Source: Linum tenue
Lineage: Eukaryota > Streptophyta > Magnoliopsida > Malpighiales > Linaceae
DNA: 64,000 nt
NCBI GenBank assembly: GCA_946122785.1
Contig: CAMGYJ010000002.1
Location: 22,418,492-22,482,491 of the forward strand
Direction: 5' to 3'
Shown: in pieces, positions 22,101 to 35,215 of the stretch
How the letters are laid out: each line of letters starts with the position of its first letter
Position numbering within the stretch: position 1 is the first letter of the stretch
The notes under the pieces: model-generated
Told to the model about the DNA's origin: nothing
Database searches by the model: none
Seen by the model: only the letters and a program-made list of their open reading frames with translations
Position numbers and translations under genes: made by a program

Positions 22101-25100
22101 TCCTGCAATGGAGCTACCTCTTATATTTATCTGATTGTTATCAGTTGGTGTTAGTGTTTGATATATTTGTTGATTCTCCTTTCCTTCGAAGCATAAACGG
22201 AACTGAACGTTGGTTTTCATGGTGGTAGAGGGGCTGGCTCTCAACATGTCTTTCAATCTGCCTATTATCTTTGAGGCCGTTTACTTTTCTTCTGTAATTA
22301 ATTGGGAGTTTACTGGTATTAGAACTCGCTCCGTCTTGTCATTTCCAGTCTATCTGGTAATTATGGATCTGTCTTGTGTCTAATGACTTGTCAAGGCTTT
22401 TACCCAAGTTCTTATTTTGTGTTAACTTTTGTCCATTCAGCAAACTCATGTCTATGAGTGTTAACAACAGGCAAGTTGAGAATCTGTTCGGGTCGTTTGG
22501 ATTGAGTATTTGGGGGTGTTATTTGGGGTCAAATAACAGATTTTGTGTTATTTGACCCCAAATAACATGTTTGGCTGACAAAAAGTGGGATGCGTTATTT
22601 GGATGTAAGTGGTTTGCCAAATAACAGGTTTGAGACCAAATAACACAAAAAGTGTTGTTTGCCAAATACTTGGGAGGGGGCAGGTATTTGCCAAATAACA
22701 AGTTTGAGACCAAATATCACATACCAAATAACAGGTTTTATATTATGTGGTATTTATGTGGTAATTGACCCCAAACAACAAATTTGTCAAATACTCAATC
22801 CAAACGACCCCTAATGAATTGCCTTCAGTGTAACTTACAGTGCTGTGTTCATGATGACACAACAGGACATCTGATTGCCTGTATTAATGACTTGAACATT
22901 CTGTTCATGCGACCTGCATCAGCAAAGGAAACGCGACATGGATATTTAACTGACAAGAAAAAATTGCTTGTTACTCTAATTGACCCAGCTATCGAGTATA
23001 TCATGAAATGCATATTTGACAATGCATCTAAGGTCAGTTGAATTTCTATGGATGCATCTCTACCTTGTAATATAGAATTGAACTTGTTCTTCTCTGTAAA
23101 TTGCTGCTGCAAGTCTTGTGCTTGTCGCTTCCCTATAAAGTATTTCAGAACTTGTTTTTAATTTTCATTACTGTAACAAGGTGCCTGATCTGAACCTCAA
23201 GATGTTGGCCTAGTGGTAATGGGGATGGAAAACATGAAATCCTCTATGTATCAAATCTTGAGGCCATCACCTAAGAACAACAAAAACCAAAAAACGTACT
23301 TTAATTTATTTATCAATCCTTTTAAAATATTCTGAGGTAATCTTCTGATATATTTTCTGGTGCTTAATATCGTTGATTTTGTTGGAAGGTCCATATAGAT
23401 GATGCACTTGTTGGCCTTCGGCTGGCCAGAAATCAAGTTGATATAGTTGAGCGTCCGGCATTTGTCTCAATTGTTCTGCACCATCTACTAAAAGAACTTC
23501 CAGCTGAGATATTGAACTCGCATGCCCAGGATTTCCTCCATCTGATTCAGTTCAGCAAAGATTATACTTTTGATCAGGTAAATTTTGTTGTGCGGGTAGT
23601 TGAAGTATAGTTCTTAGATCTGCAATATACAGTTTAGCTTTATTGCTTTCCTTATTGTTGCTTCTCCTATTTTGAACATGATATGATCATTACTTGATTG
23701 TGGGCATCTTTAAAAATTCATTTATTCTTTTGGACCAGTGTTTGAACTACAGGTTACTAGGATTCAGACTTGGTGAACATAGGTCTCAGATAGAAGTCTT
23801 GAACTTAGTTCTCGAGGAAGTGATGCAGGTACTTACAAGCACCCTTCTGGTTTTGTATGGATGTTAAACTTCTCCTCTTTACTCATGTCTTCTCAGATTA
23901 TATATGGAATTATTTAGACTAGTTGTTCAGAATTCATATTTTCATGGTGAAATTGCTTCGTGGTTCTTGAATCTATGATTTATTGAAAAATAAGAAAATT
24001 TCAGTTGTTTAAGGACTTGAGCTATTGTGCAGTAACCAGTTGATACAAGAAGGTGATTCTTATGAAACTTATAAGCAACCATGAAGAGTGATTGTTCAAG
24101 ATTCCATGGATGTTACGTGTTTCAGTGTCGCAATTTATTACAATGCTCAAGAGTAGAAAGAATAAAGTGAAAAGTTATGACAAGAAGATAAAGGCTCCTT
24201 CTGATGAGAAAAGGGAAATTACGTTGTATTTTGCCATTCTGACTTGTCTTGGTGTTAGTCATAGATATAATTATCCATTTAGATCTTTATCGATTTGTTA
24301 CTAAAAATCTTTGATTGTTTGTGTTTGAGTTTCACCATACATGCTGCGGCAGTTCGAAACTGCTGGTGGTTTGCTTTGGTTGCATATGGTTTCTTACAAA
24401 CTTGTTTCTTTTACACATTGTGCTGGTCTATTTATATTTTCCTTGAACAAGCCTTGTTAATTAGGTAGAATTGCTAATTTCTCATTTAGGACAGAGCCTG
24501 AAGTCTGTTATGGTTTTATGGTTGGGTGTCCTTTATCTTGTTAGTTTTTAAAATTTTAATGTTGCTAAAGAATCCATCGATAGTATTTTAGTTATATTTT
24601 ACAAATTTATAGGGTATTATTAACAAACTACAACCTTTTTCAGGCAATGCGTACAATTTAAGGTTCAAGTTTTTGTTTTCCATTATTAACAAACTACAAC
24701 CTTGATAGAACCTTACATATACTTCTCGTACAAAGCCTAATCTGAAACACTTGTGGAATTCTCTGCATACTTGCATTTATTCTATTTTAAGTAATGGTTT
24801 GTTATCCAGGTGAACCTTTAAGTTCTCCACCAGTTGGCATGATGCTCGGTGTAAGAGATTGATCTGTTTCCTATCTTTTGTTTATATTCTTCTCTATAGA
24901 TTCAGTTGTTTATTTTTAAGAGTAGATCCAATTGTTTGTGCAACTGATGCTACTATCTATTTTGCATCTTTTTGGTTGGAATTTTCCACACTAGTCATTG
25001 ATCTGTTAACCTGATGGACTGCTATCCTGTTTCTGCAATCAGGCTATCAGTCAATATGAGAGACTTGATGAGTTCTTAAATGTTGTGGATGCTTATATAG

Positions 25101-28100
25101 ACATCGTTCTTCAAAATCAAATGGTTAGTTGAATTATTAGTACATTGATTATATTTGCTTCTTTTCTTAAGTGTGCCATTTGTACAAGGATGGTGGGAAA
25201 TTCAGATAGCTTATTGAGCTGAGTTCAATTTTCCTTTCCTTAATATCTTGGTTATTCTGTGTTGAGATCTGTGCTTCCTTATTGTTAACCTTGCCATCGT
25301 TGCTACTTATACATTAAATTAGAATCTTTCACGTACTGAAACTATTGCATTTAGTTGGCGAACTGAGTTAAAAAGAACCAAAAAAAAAAAAAAACTTGCA
25401 TGAGGTCTAATCTTCGAGTGGATCAAAGATTTTTGCAATAGCCATTTTTTTATAGGCTCTTAGGATTGGGTTTCTGTTTGGTAGCAACATCTATAATGCT
25501 CAAAGATGTGGTTGATGGAATTCTTGCGTTTGTCACTGGGGGGATTCCCCTCTATTCTTCGGGTAAAACAGTTGTCATATCCAATTGCTAAGCTTATGTG
25601 CCCTCGAAAATGTGTGAACCATACATATGCTTTGTTGCACAGCATTAGGTCTGGGTACTGACAGGCACTTTGTATATGATTTTGTTTCGCCAACACCAAA
25701 ACCGTACTTGTGTTATGTGTTTTGGCCTTTTGGGTGTGTTCTTACTTGTGGGGCTGGTCAACTCTTCTAATCAATATGATACAATTTCACAGTGTATGAT
25801 GACGAAGTCCTTGGGAATTTGCAGCCTGCATACTTATCAGTGTATTGAGGGTTCTCCTCTTAGGTTTTGATTAGCCTTCTGCCCATGTCTTTTATATTGT
25901 AACCATAATCAGGTTTCAGTTATTGCCTTGCTGGAATCGAGCCATATGATTTATTTGTCTTCAAATATGATTCTTTTTCTATGTCAAGCACTGACCCTTA
26001 TGAATTTTCCAGGATGGTTACTTGAGCAGTATTTTAAAGGCCCTCGCAATGCGCACTTCCAGTAAAGAGGTTACAGAAGACGACTCGAGAATCTTGCAGT
26101 CCATTATGATAAAACTTCTTTCTCGTTTGAAGGACTTGGATGAGATTTTTGCTTTGGTATGATATGCACTCTGTTTCCCCACTCATTTGTACTATTCTAT
26201 TATCTATGGTACCAATTGCTAAATGACAATCTTATGTCTGGTTTTGTAGTGTTGCTAGTTCAGGGCACAGAAAAAAGTATTATGGTGGAATTACTGACAT
26301 TTATTATTTATAAATTTGTTGATGCAGAGCCATTTCCTTGACATCTTAGATGTGATGTATGGACGCTCCAGGAATGCAGTGAATCTGCATATTCTTGACA
26401 TGGCTACAAGGTGATTTCCGTTTCCTGACCTTGTAGGTCCAGCTAATGATCTTAATATGGTTCCTAATTTAAGTAATTTCCTGAGCAGGAAGGGTCGTTT
26501 GCGTGATCCGGCAGCCATACAACTTCTTTTTGAAATTTCTCAATCTCTTCATGATGGAATAGATCTATCTCACGAGAAAGATGATTATGCTCGACAGCTG
26601 GCACGTCTCATTTCTCGTTTTGTGCAAATGGTAATAAATATCAACAAAATATAGTCATCCTTCTGTGGCGACCTGTTTGCTTAGGAAACACGACATAATG
26701 AGAATCAGTAACAGATTTTGTTCCCGACATTTACTGCAGGTTGACTATGGGACTGAGTTGGAACAGCATTTAATGTTCTTAGTCGAATGTCGAGGGGCTT
26801 TTGGCGGCATAAATGAATTAAAGGTTACACATTTCTCTCCAATGAATAGTGGATGTTGAGCCATTGTGTTTCTTTCATTTTATCTTTGATTCGGTACATC
26901 AAATAGGAGTTAATCTCACTTTTTTGGTCAACGAATAAGATCTTATTAACATCAATGCCATATTTAGTTCACCTTGGACTTTTACATGAATGATACCCAT
27001 GACATTATATTCAGGGCATATTAAGTCCTGATGTCCAAAGGTATAAACTATGAAAGTTCATTAGGGTGCTCAAGAGTTTGGTGGCAGCTAAAGATCAACT
27101 TCATTAGACTTCCCAGTGCCACTACCACCGTAAGCAATGCTAGAATGACATAAGCTTACCATGTCATGCTATTTTTGCTCAGCTCTTCGCCAATTGTTTT
27201 ACCATGCCATGTTTTCGGTCGGCTATTGCTCCTTATCTCATTACACCTATTTTGGTGGGACAGCCTGTTTATTTTGATCCAGAACCCTCTAGCTGGGCTC
27301 TCACATTGCTACTCGCAAAAATGTCATGGGACCTTGACATGAGATGTCATATGAATTATCATATGGCCATCATTTCATAACTGTCAAAATGGATCTGAAT
27401 TTATGCTTAATGATGGCAAAAGTGTTTGTTTTCCTTTTTGCGGGGACTGCAACGTCTGGTCTTCAATTTTATTGCAGGAAACTCTTGTTCACTCAAGTAA
27501 TAGTTTGGCGACTGAGGCTTTGAAAGATGACAAAAAGCAAAGCACTTTGGTTAAATCTTGCATTGCATTTAGTGAGGTTACGATACCCAGTATTCCAACT
27601 CAAGTTAGGCAGCTGAATCTCTATCTGGAAACAACTGAGGTAGTCTTTTCATCTTCTAATTGGTAATTCTTTTGTCTAGTAAATCACACATCTCTTATCA
27701 GGTTGTACATGTACGCACGACATAATACATATATAAAATGCTAATTGATTGACAATACTCTCAGGTTGCATTATTAGCCGGTTTAGTTTCCCATTCAGAT
27801 GGACTGATAGCTTCTGCTGTCAGCTGTTTAGAATCTATGGGGTCCACAGATGGTCAGTATTTGCTGATTCTTTTTTTCAACAACCTGTTCGTTATACAAT
27901 ATACTATTCTTGGGTTCAGCTTCTGCCTTAACAGTATAGTAAAGCTTCAGCTGGCATCTGTTTGGCCTTTTCTCTGTATGGCAGGCTACCGAGCACCATC
28001 TGATGTTGATGGAATACTCTCCTCGGTTCAAAAACTGTGCAGCCTCTTGGTTATGGTTCCAGGTTTGTAAGTCTGATTTGTTTAATGCCGCATAGTTTAT

Positions 28101-29684
28101 AAGATCTGATAACTCAGTGCACTTGGGATTTTCCATACTTTATTTTGAGATCATCTACTTTTCTTTTGGGATGCTTTCCAAACAATGTTCTTCAACCTAT
28201 TACCACAACTGCTCGAACCGCGAAATTTTGATATGCTGTTTGGAAATAATTGGAATAGTGACCTCTCAAACAGTGTTCTTCAACCTAGCACCAAGTATGG
28301 TTCATTGGCTTATAGACTATAGAGGTCTAGAAAGACCCCTTTATTCTAAGCTGTGATTAGGACCAGGGTATCTGGCTAAATTTGTTTGCCCTTAAAGCAT
28401 TGAAGGCTATGCCAAAAAAGACCTAGGAGTCCAAGTGTACTACAGTTTGTCCTTCCAGTGATCTGGAATTACCCTTTGATTAGACATCTACTGTTATCCA
28501 TTATTTCCATGTACTCAGAAACTCTTCTCACAGTCCCTTTTTCTTTTGCCTTATCTGAAGGTGGATCTAGCCATTGTATCACAGAAGTTCCAGACAACAT
28601 CCTCTCTCTTGTTTGTTCAGAATCATCATGGTAAGACTTCTGTGTTAGTTAAGTCGTATCAACTACACGAAGTTGATTTATGGATTTCATTCGATTCTCT
28701 GCATTCCCTTTTAGGTTGACTGGAAGGATTAGGACAAGGATGCTTTGTGCAACAGTACTCTTGGTGGCGACACTTTCACAATGCAAGCTCCCATACCGGG
28801 CATACCATCATCTGGAGGTACTATCTTCTTCAAGCTCAACACTTAGGGGTTTAGGATGTGTCTGCTTTGGCTAAAGAATAAGTTGCTTAAAAAAGAAATG
28901 GCTTTAAAAGCTCAAACATGCATTTCCAGTGTAACCTTTTTTAGCCGAAAAATAGTGCAACTTCTAGAACCCAACAAGGAAACAGTATGTTTTTTTCTTC
29001 TCCTAAAACATGAAAAAAATAAAAAGAGTTGCAAAAGCTGAATCAACACCCCTAATCTATTCTTGTCAATCCTTATGTAAGATGCTGAATGCCCCCATTC
29101 ATATAGCTCCTAAGATCAGTTGTTCTGGTATGGCCAGGTTCCTAGCAATGACTTGTTATTCTTTGGGGATTCTTCCTATCTACAAGACCTTGTATCATTC
29201 TCCGAACGTGTCCTTCAGAGCCTTGTAGGTTCGATAGAGCAAGAGCAATCGAAGGTAGCCTCACCGGTAGATTCTTGTCATTATTACATTACATACATGA
29301 AGCACATACTGCGCTTATCTGATGTGTGAATTATGTCATGTACTTCTAATAGGCTGGCCGCGGAAGCATGGCTCTCGAAGCTTGCAACTGCATAGCATCC
29401 ACCTTCAAAGTAAACAGTCCATCTCACCTCTCTTCTTCCCTTGGCCAGTTCACAGAATTTTTGCATCGCGAAATGAGTTATCCAAGTTTCCATTAATGAT
29501 AGATATTTCTTCCCCATTGGTGTGGCAGGCAAGTGGTTACGTATCGGAACTGTGCTGGAATCTGATTGAGACTGCTACATCGTGTTTGAGTGCCAACGAC
29601 AAGTACCTGCAGTCCACCATTCGATACCTGAACCAGCAGCAGCTTCTTCCAGCTTCTAAACCGTCGGCTCCTATTGTTGCATGA
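19121..29684 (+). CDS. VPS35L: VPS35L homologue (retriever complex subunit), 22 exons
   Basis: Exons: 19121-19468, 19546-19576, 19902-20077, 20360-20519, 21029-21125, 21752-21921, 22866-23032, 23389-23577, 23739-23828, 25043-25123, 26013-26156, 26328-26410, 26489-26630, 26740-26823, 27478-27639, 27765-27852, 27985-28062, 28561-28630, 28715-28817, 29138-29254, 29353-29409, 29529-29684. They sum to 2793 nt (930 aa), phases agree at every junction, and the length is close to animal VPS35L (C16orf62, about 960 aa). Family words seen include DDRVTALKL, DTSVLQFYP, NWFCKVGAVRELLPR and RLVMMIRGLADPLASAY. In animals VPS35L forms retriever with VPS29 and VPS26C and recycles cargo from endosomes; the same role is inferred here. 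Residues 1-115 are Pro/Ser-rich and probably disordered. Intron 4 appears to be GC-AG. No stop or frameshift was found, so the gene looks functional. Confidence 0.93.
22490..22810. mobile_element. MITE in intron 6 of VPS35L
   Basis: The ends are perfect inverted repeats of about 21 bp (gggtcgtttggattgagtat and its reverse complement ending at 22810). The 321-bp interior is made of repeated words such as ccaaataacaggtttgagac in both orientations, so most of it could fold on itself. I could not fix the target duplication, so the superfamily is open. It lies between exons 6 and 7, clear of the splice sites. Confidence 0.8.
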
Positions 29685-32600
29685 TGTATGTATATCACGC
29701 ATTGAACAGTACTGTTTTTGTAGTTTGTAGAACGATTCTATTCGTTTCTTGTCTTGTCCCTATTGATGAATTTGGTTGTCAGGAAAGTCTATTTGCTTCG
29801 GTGTTAAGGGATTACGTTAGAAACAAATCAACAATTGATGTTAACGTTATTTGGCCCCACGGGACATGCAAATTGCTACGTACACTAAATATGACGAATG
29901 GGATGGTGTACAAGTGTAGGAAACAAAATGCGACGTTTGCTTTCCGCGTTAGGTGCGAATTTGATGAGCGGTGCGCAGTAATGATGAGACAATTCATACC
30001 TACATAAGTCGTGTTTTTACACATAGTCATCGACAATACTTGAATTGCATTTTGAACGATTGATTACAAAGCGAAGAATATGAGAGTCATCTCATAGCAT
30101 TCGGTTGAAACACTTTGTATTTGAGAGATACAGTGAAGGAGAGCAAAACATGGATTGGAGCGAAACAACCCACCACTAGATCTGAACACTGGATTCAAAA
30201 TCGGTAAACATACCAAAGCCCTCTCGCAACCAAACCAAATATAATAGCACCAAAAACAAATTCAGCTCGGTCGATATGGCCAAGACCATGGCTATTGGAC
30301 ATAGCAACGCCATACGCCGCTTCCTAAGAGTGGCTTGTAAACGGCCCAACATAGTGAATCTTGAAGCTGGGATGTAGCAGCGGTCAAATGGATTGTTCAA
30401 AGCTGAAAATAAAAGGGGGAACCAAGACATCACGACTCGGTCCAAGCATAGGAGTACTTGACATTATATCAGAGCTGGTTTGGCAAGTGGTCGTGTATTC
30501 GAATCTCCATGACCCCCAATATTAACAGTTGATTAAAACACAAGGTGTGGTGGGCCTGTGCAAATTTCAAGCCCATAAGTTGGCTTTCGTTTGAGGGACC
30601 GTGTTAGAGAGTGGGATAAAATCCAACATAACCTTCTTTCAACAACTCAAATTATTGACACCAAATGGTTTACGACACCCCTGAGGTAGATTACCATGCC
30701 CTATAGAGGTAGCCGGTAGTCACCCATGACCACTTTCCAATCTACCATCCGTTAAAAAGCCCATAAACTCCCCCAAATAGTACGGTCCAAATGTTCTAAA
30801 ATGAGATATTTATATTAAATTGAAGTATTTTCCAAATATCAGTGTTTTATTTTCTTTTATTCTCCAAATGACAAAAAGCAACATTTCCAGATTGTTCGAT
30901 GTCATTGCTCCATCTATATCTACACAATAAATAAAAGCCAAATGAGAAAATTTGAAGTTCCATTTCAAATTTTCTACATCCAGAGTGAAAGTAAGAAGGA
31001 CATTTTGGTTTTCACAATTACTTTTTTTTATTCATTAAAAAAATACTTACTAGGATTCGAACCATGACCACTTTAAAGAAAAGCAAAGATCATGACCAAT
31101 AACACTAAATACATTTGTTGTATCTTTTTAAATTAAAAACATATATAATCGCAAAGAGGGAAAAACCCTTCCCCCATTTCAAATTCCCTGCTCCATGAGC
31201 GTTTGTAGGAAGGATAGAATAGGGAGTGTCAATTTTTTTATTTTTTTCTCTGTGGAACGGGCTAACTTACCATACACATGCGGATTTAAACGGGTCCAGA
31301 AGTGTCAATTTTTTTCTTTAAGTCATTTTATTTCTCCGTGGTGGTAAAATATATATGAAAAGGAAAAAATAATACTCTTTTTATTGCTAAAAAGAAAAAA
31401 ATTAACAATAAACTAATGTATGGATTTTTTTTTTTTTTTGATGAATGATAAACTAATGTATGGATTCTAATGGGCTAACCGCTAATCATAAAAATAAAAG
31501 AGTTGAATGGGTCTGACCTACACGGGATTTGCCCATCAAATAAAACAAATGAACATCATGGGTTTGTCATTCTAAAACAAACTATTTTCTCTAGCATAAT
31601 ATATATTATGCTATTATTTTATATCTTAGTGGCTAAAATATCATGTATTTTAAAGTTATTCAATGGTTTAATCTCGACCAACCCAATTAGTTCAATTTTT
31701 ATCATTTCAAATATATATTATGTAATTATTTTATATCATAATGATTAAATTATAGTGTATATTATAGGGAATCGTTTGGTATTTGTTAGTAAAAAACTAA
31801 ACAGAAAGATCTATTTGGTTATTTTTAACATTAAAACGATCCTAAACATTTTCAGTTTCCTTTCAAAATTCTATAGTTTTATTCCCGAATCAGTGATGTG
31901 CAAATGGCGAATTGCAGTCATCTCTTTTCTTTCATTATTTTTTATTTTCAAATAGAAAGTTTAAAAATAAAGAATAATTAGAGTTTGGAATGAGTCTGTC
32001 AAACAGACTGAATTTCAAGTTTTTACCCGTTTGGATCAAGTCTAATTTATAATCACATGGTTCCCTGATACCCGATAAAAATCTCAATCCAAACCAGTTT
32101 GGCAGGTGAGTCCGTGTTTACCACCATTTTCTAGGGATACAGGAACGGTGGTTCCTAACCCAAATCGTGTTGTTCATTCTTGATTTCTTTAGATTTTATC
32201 ATGGCTTGGCAAAAAACCAGAAAGCACAATGATGACAAGATGAAAGTTTTATAAAGCAAATTAATCGGCCAACGGGCCGAGTAAAAGCTAGCAACGATTG
32301 TGAGATGCTCATTTCCCGAAAATCAGCGTGATAGGCGATTTTTTATTCGATTTTCTGGAATTCAGTTTCTATAAAACTTACTCCACCTCATCATATTACT
32401 AGAAAGAATATTGTTTCACAAGGTAACAAGTACTTGATTTTGGTTCATAAAGCTGATTTTGGATTGGTTGCATCATTCATTACTCTTTCCTACTAAAATT
32501 CACTATTTTTATCACGTGTTTCCAAAAAAACTATACAACAATAAGCTATACACCCTATTACATTATCAAATTTTATACCTCACCTTCCTCCGACCAAATG

Positions 32601-33417
32601 GCCAGGAGCCCGGGACCTACGCTAGTTTTCTGATAAAGCGTAATGATACTTTTTGCCAGAAATTATTCATTACGTGACAATTAATCCAAAATTTGCTATA
32701 CAAATTTGACGTCCAAACAACCTATAAGATCACAATTTCAAATCTTATCTCCACTTACGAAAATGGAGCCATAGGAGGGGAGGTTGGGTTTGTTGCACCA
32801 ATTCCTCCTACTTGCTCCACAAGAATGAATTCATTTCGGACTTTGGCTGTTCCCTTGTCTTTTGGGGTGAGAAACATTGGATTAAACGCACACTAATTTG
32901 GACTTTAACAATTTAGAGTTAAATTATAAACTGAAACCAAAACACACGAAATGTGAATGGAGGACCAAAGCAAACAAAGAAAGAAGGCTTCTTCTCTCGC
33001 TATTAGCCAAAACAGTCAAACCAAATTAAACCCACCATTTATCAGAGTTATCCTCTCATCTCCCCCCACCAATTTTAAATGCAGTCGTCACCATCAGTTT
33101 TGTCCTCTGTTTCCACGGCAAACGGCTATAATCATAATTAACAATAATAATCAAAACCCCACACTAATGACAATAATGACGATGTAGTATTTCACAATGT
33201 AGTAGTAGAAAGAGAAAGTCCAAATCCGGGAAAATGTACAATCAAAGCAAACCAAAGCAAAGGTTATCTACCTCTCCAGCAAATCTATTTGCTGATGAAA
33301 AACACTACTAAATTATATATATAAATAATTCTCCCATAAAATAATCATATCCCACGTCCCAATCATCACAAATCCAATCCAAATCCACCTTCATTTTCTT
33401 CTCCTCGTCCCCACTTC
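29685..33417. other. Intergenic, VPS35L to GH17 gene (convergent)
   Basis: AT-rich, with no frame over about 110 codons that looks like a protein. It holds the 3' ends of both neighbouring genes and a probable TRIM remnant near 30440-30640. I see nothing else I can name. Confidence 0.5.
30440..30640 (+). mobile_element. Probable TRIM (short LTR element) remnant
   Basis: After ...gtacttgaca comes ttatatcagagctgg, which resembles a tRNA-Met primer site. About 110 bp later a purine-rich run (gtttgagggacc) is followed by tgttagagagtgggataaaa, which looks like an LTR start. Primer site, very short interior, polypurine run and LTR start is the layout of TRIMs. Both LTRs are truncated or too decayed to delimit. 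Confidence 0.4.
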
Positions 33418-35083
33418 TCAATATCCCGTGGGGAACTCGCACTTTCCATAACCTGCAACCACAAAAAGCCATTCCCCTTTTCGTTAACTTTAGGTTCACG
33501 AAAAATGTACTCTGATGGTCGCACTTTAACATGACGCATGTGAATGAACCACCCCGCGAGAAAGCACCAATTTCGTACAAAACAACTCCAGGAACGATAA
33601 TACGATAATGTGGGAACGAGAACATTTACCACGAAAAAATCAATTTAACACTACTACGGGGAGGGAGGGACTTACTGGGGGCTTGAGTGACGACATAGGC
33701 GGCACCACCGAAATCGCACGTGCCGGTCCCACGCTGCTGCTTCTGGTAATAGCTATTGAACGCATACGAAGCGTGCGCCTCAAGTGTATCAGGATCGAAA
33801 CACGTGGCACCTTCCTGGATCGGACGGCAGTCAGCGCCTCCTTCCCCGCAAGCGTAATCAATCCCCTTCTGCAGCTTCTCCTCCCCGGCTTTCCCGTTCG
33901 CCACGCACCACGTCTGCCCCGCGTTCGACGCCTTCGACACTCCCTCTCCGTCGTCGTCTCCCTCGCCGCCGCTCGCCGCCGGAGGAGCCGCCTGGTTATT
34001 GCTTCCCGACGACGACGTCGTGAAGGTGATGTCGTACACCTTCTGCTCGCTCGGGTAGAACAGCCCGTAGTTCCGCTCGGAAGTTGGGCCGGGCTTTTTG
34101 TTCTCGTTGAACAGAGCGAACAGGAACACGTCCAGCGGCTCGTTGGGCCTGAGTGGGGTCCCGTTTCCGGTCAAAACCCGGTTGACTAGGTTCCCGTTGT
34201 AGGATTGGGCATTCGCCTGACTCGCTCCCACCTCGTTCGAGTCGCCGAGTGAAGGCCACCCGGTCTCGGTCACGACCATCTTGACGGCGTCGTATTGGAT
34301 CGCCGACATCGCGGCGTAGACGGCGTCGAGTTGGGCGTCGAGCAGGCTGTAGTATTTCAACCCGTTGCCCGAATCGACGACGCCGGAATTCGGCTTGAAG
34401 AGGGCGTAATCGAGCGAGATCTGGTCGGCGTTGGCCTCGTAGGCGAAGAACGGGTAGGCATTGACCATCAGGTAGGATCCGGTTTGATTGAGGAAGCTGA
34501 GCATGGGTTTAATCACGGGCTCGATTAGGTCGGGTTTGAACGAACCGGAGGAGGCCGGGTAGGAGCTCTGGAGCGCGCTGAGTGCGATTGGGGAGGAGAT
34601 CTTGATGGAAGTGAGGTTGTGCTTGACGAGGGCGTTGTAGACGTTCTTCATCGCCGGGACTAAGAACGGCGTCGTGTTTTTCGGGTCGACGAAGACTTCG
34701 TTCCCGACGGCGATTGATTCGATCTGGGTGGCTGGGTAGAACTGGGAGATGTTGGCGTGGACCCAGTCGTCGGCGAAGGACTGGTCGGCAGCGGTGTCAG
34801 AGAGTAGTTCGTTGGGGAGGGCGACGGTGACGGCGATGCCGGAGCCAGCGAGGGCGGTGAGGACGTCGGAGCTGGTGTCGTAGAGCTTGACCCGGGTGAT
34901 GCCCTGGGTTTTGAGGAGCTCCACGACTTTGGCGGGGGAGGGGAGGTCGTCGGCGATGCGGCCGTAGTTGACGCCGACGGTTCCCGCGGCGGTTGCCGCC
35001 TGAAGGGAGCAGAAGAGAGAGAGGAATGAGAGGAGAATGAGGAGTGAAGTGGGTGTGTGTGAAGTTGAGGAAGCCATTGCCAT
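33418..35083 (-). CDS. GH17 glucan endo-1,3-beta-glucosidase with C-terminal X8/CBM43
   Basis: Two exons: 35083-33676 and 33452-33418 (donor gtaagt, acceptor ttgcag), 480 aa. Residues 1 to about 33 form a signal peptide. The GH17 barrel runs from about 35 to 355, starting VGVNYGRIADDLPSP; the acid/base is Glu129 in IAVGNEVF and the nucleophile Glu273 in VVTETGWPSLG. A Ser/Gly/acidic linker (about 356-388) leads to an X8 domain (about 390-480) with the expected Cys pattern, from TWCVAN to the short last exon's YGKCEFPTGY. The enzyme would hydrolyse callose in the wall or at plasmodesmata (family knowledge). No hydrophobic tail follows X8, so a GPI anchor is unlikely. A long antisense frame over exon 1 is only a GC-rich shadow. 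Confidence 0.96.
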
Positions 35084-35193
35084 GGCTGCTGCTAAGTTAG
35101 GAAATGGGGATTAACTGCTTCTCTGTTTTGCTGATCGGAGGAGAAACAGAGAAGTTGGGAGACAGGGGATTGGAGTGAAATGAAGAGGAGTGG

Positions 35194-35200
35194 TTTTATA
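35194..35200 (-). promoter_or_regulatory. TATA box of the GH17 gene
   Basis: On the minus strand TATAAAA lies about 111 bp upstream of the ATG, followed by a pyrimidine-rich leader, as in many plant promoters. Confidence 0.6.
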
Positions 35201-35215
35201 GAGGTTTTTTTTTTT

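Noticed and set aside
33608..34189. 193-codon plus-strand frame opposite the GH17 gene
   Set aside because: It is antisense to conserved GH17/X8 coding sequence and is explained by high GC in third positions.
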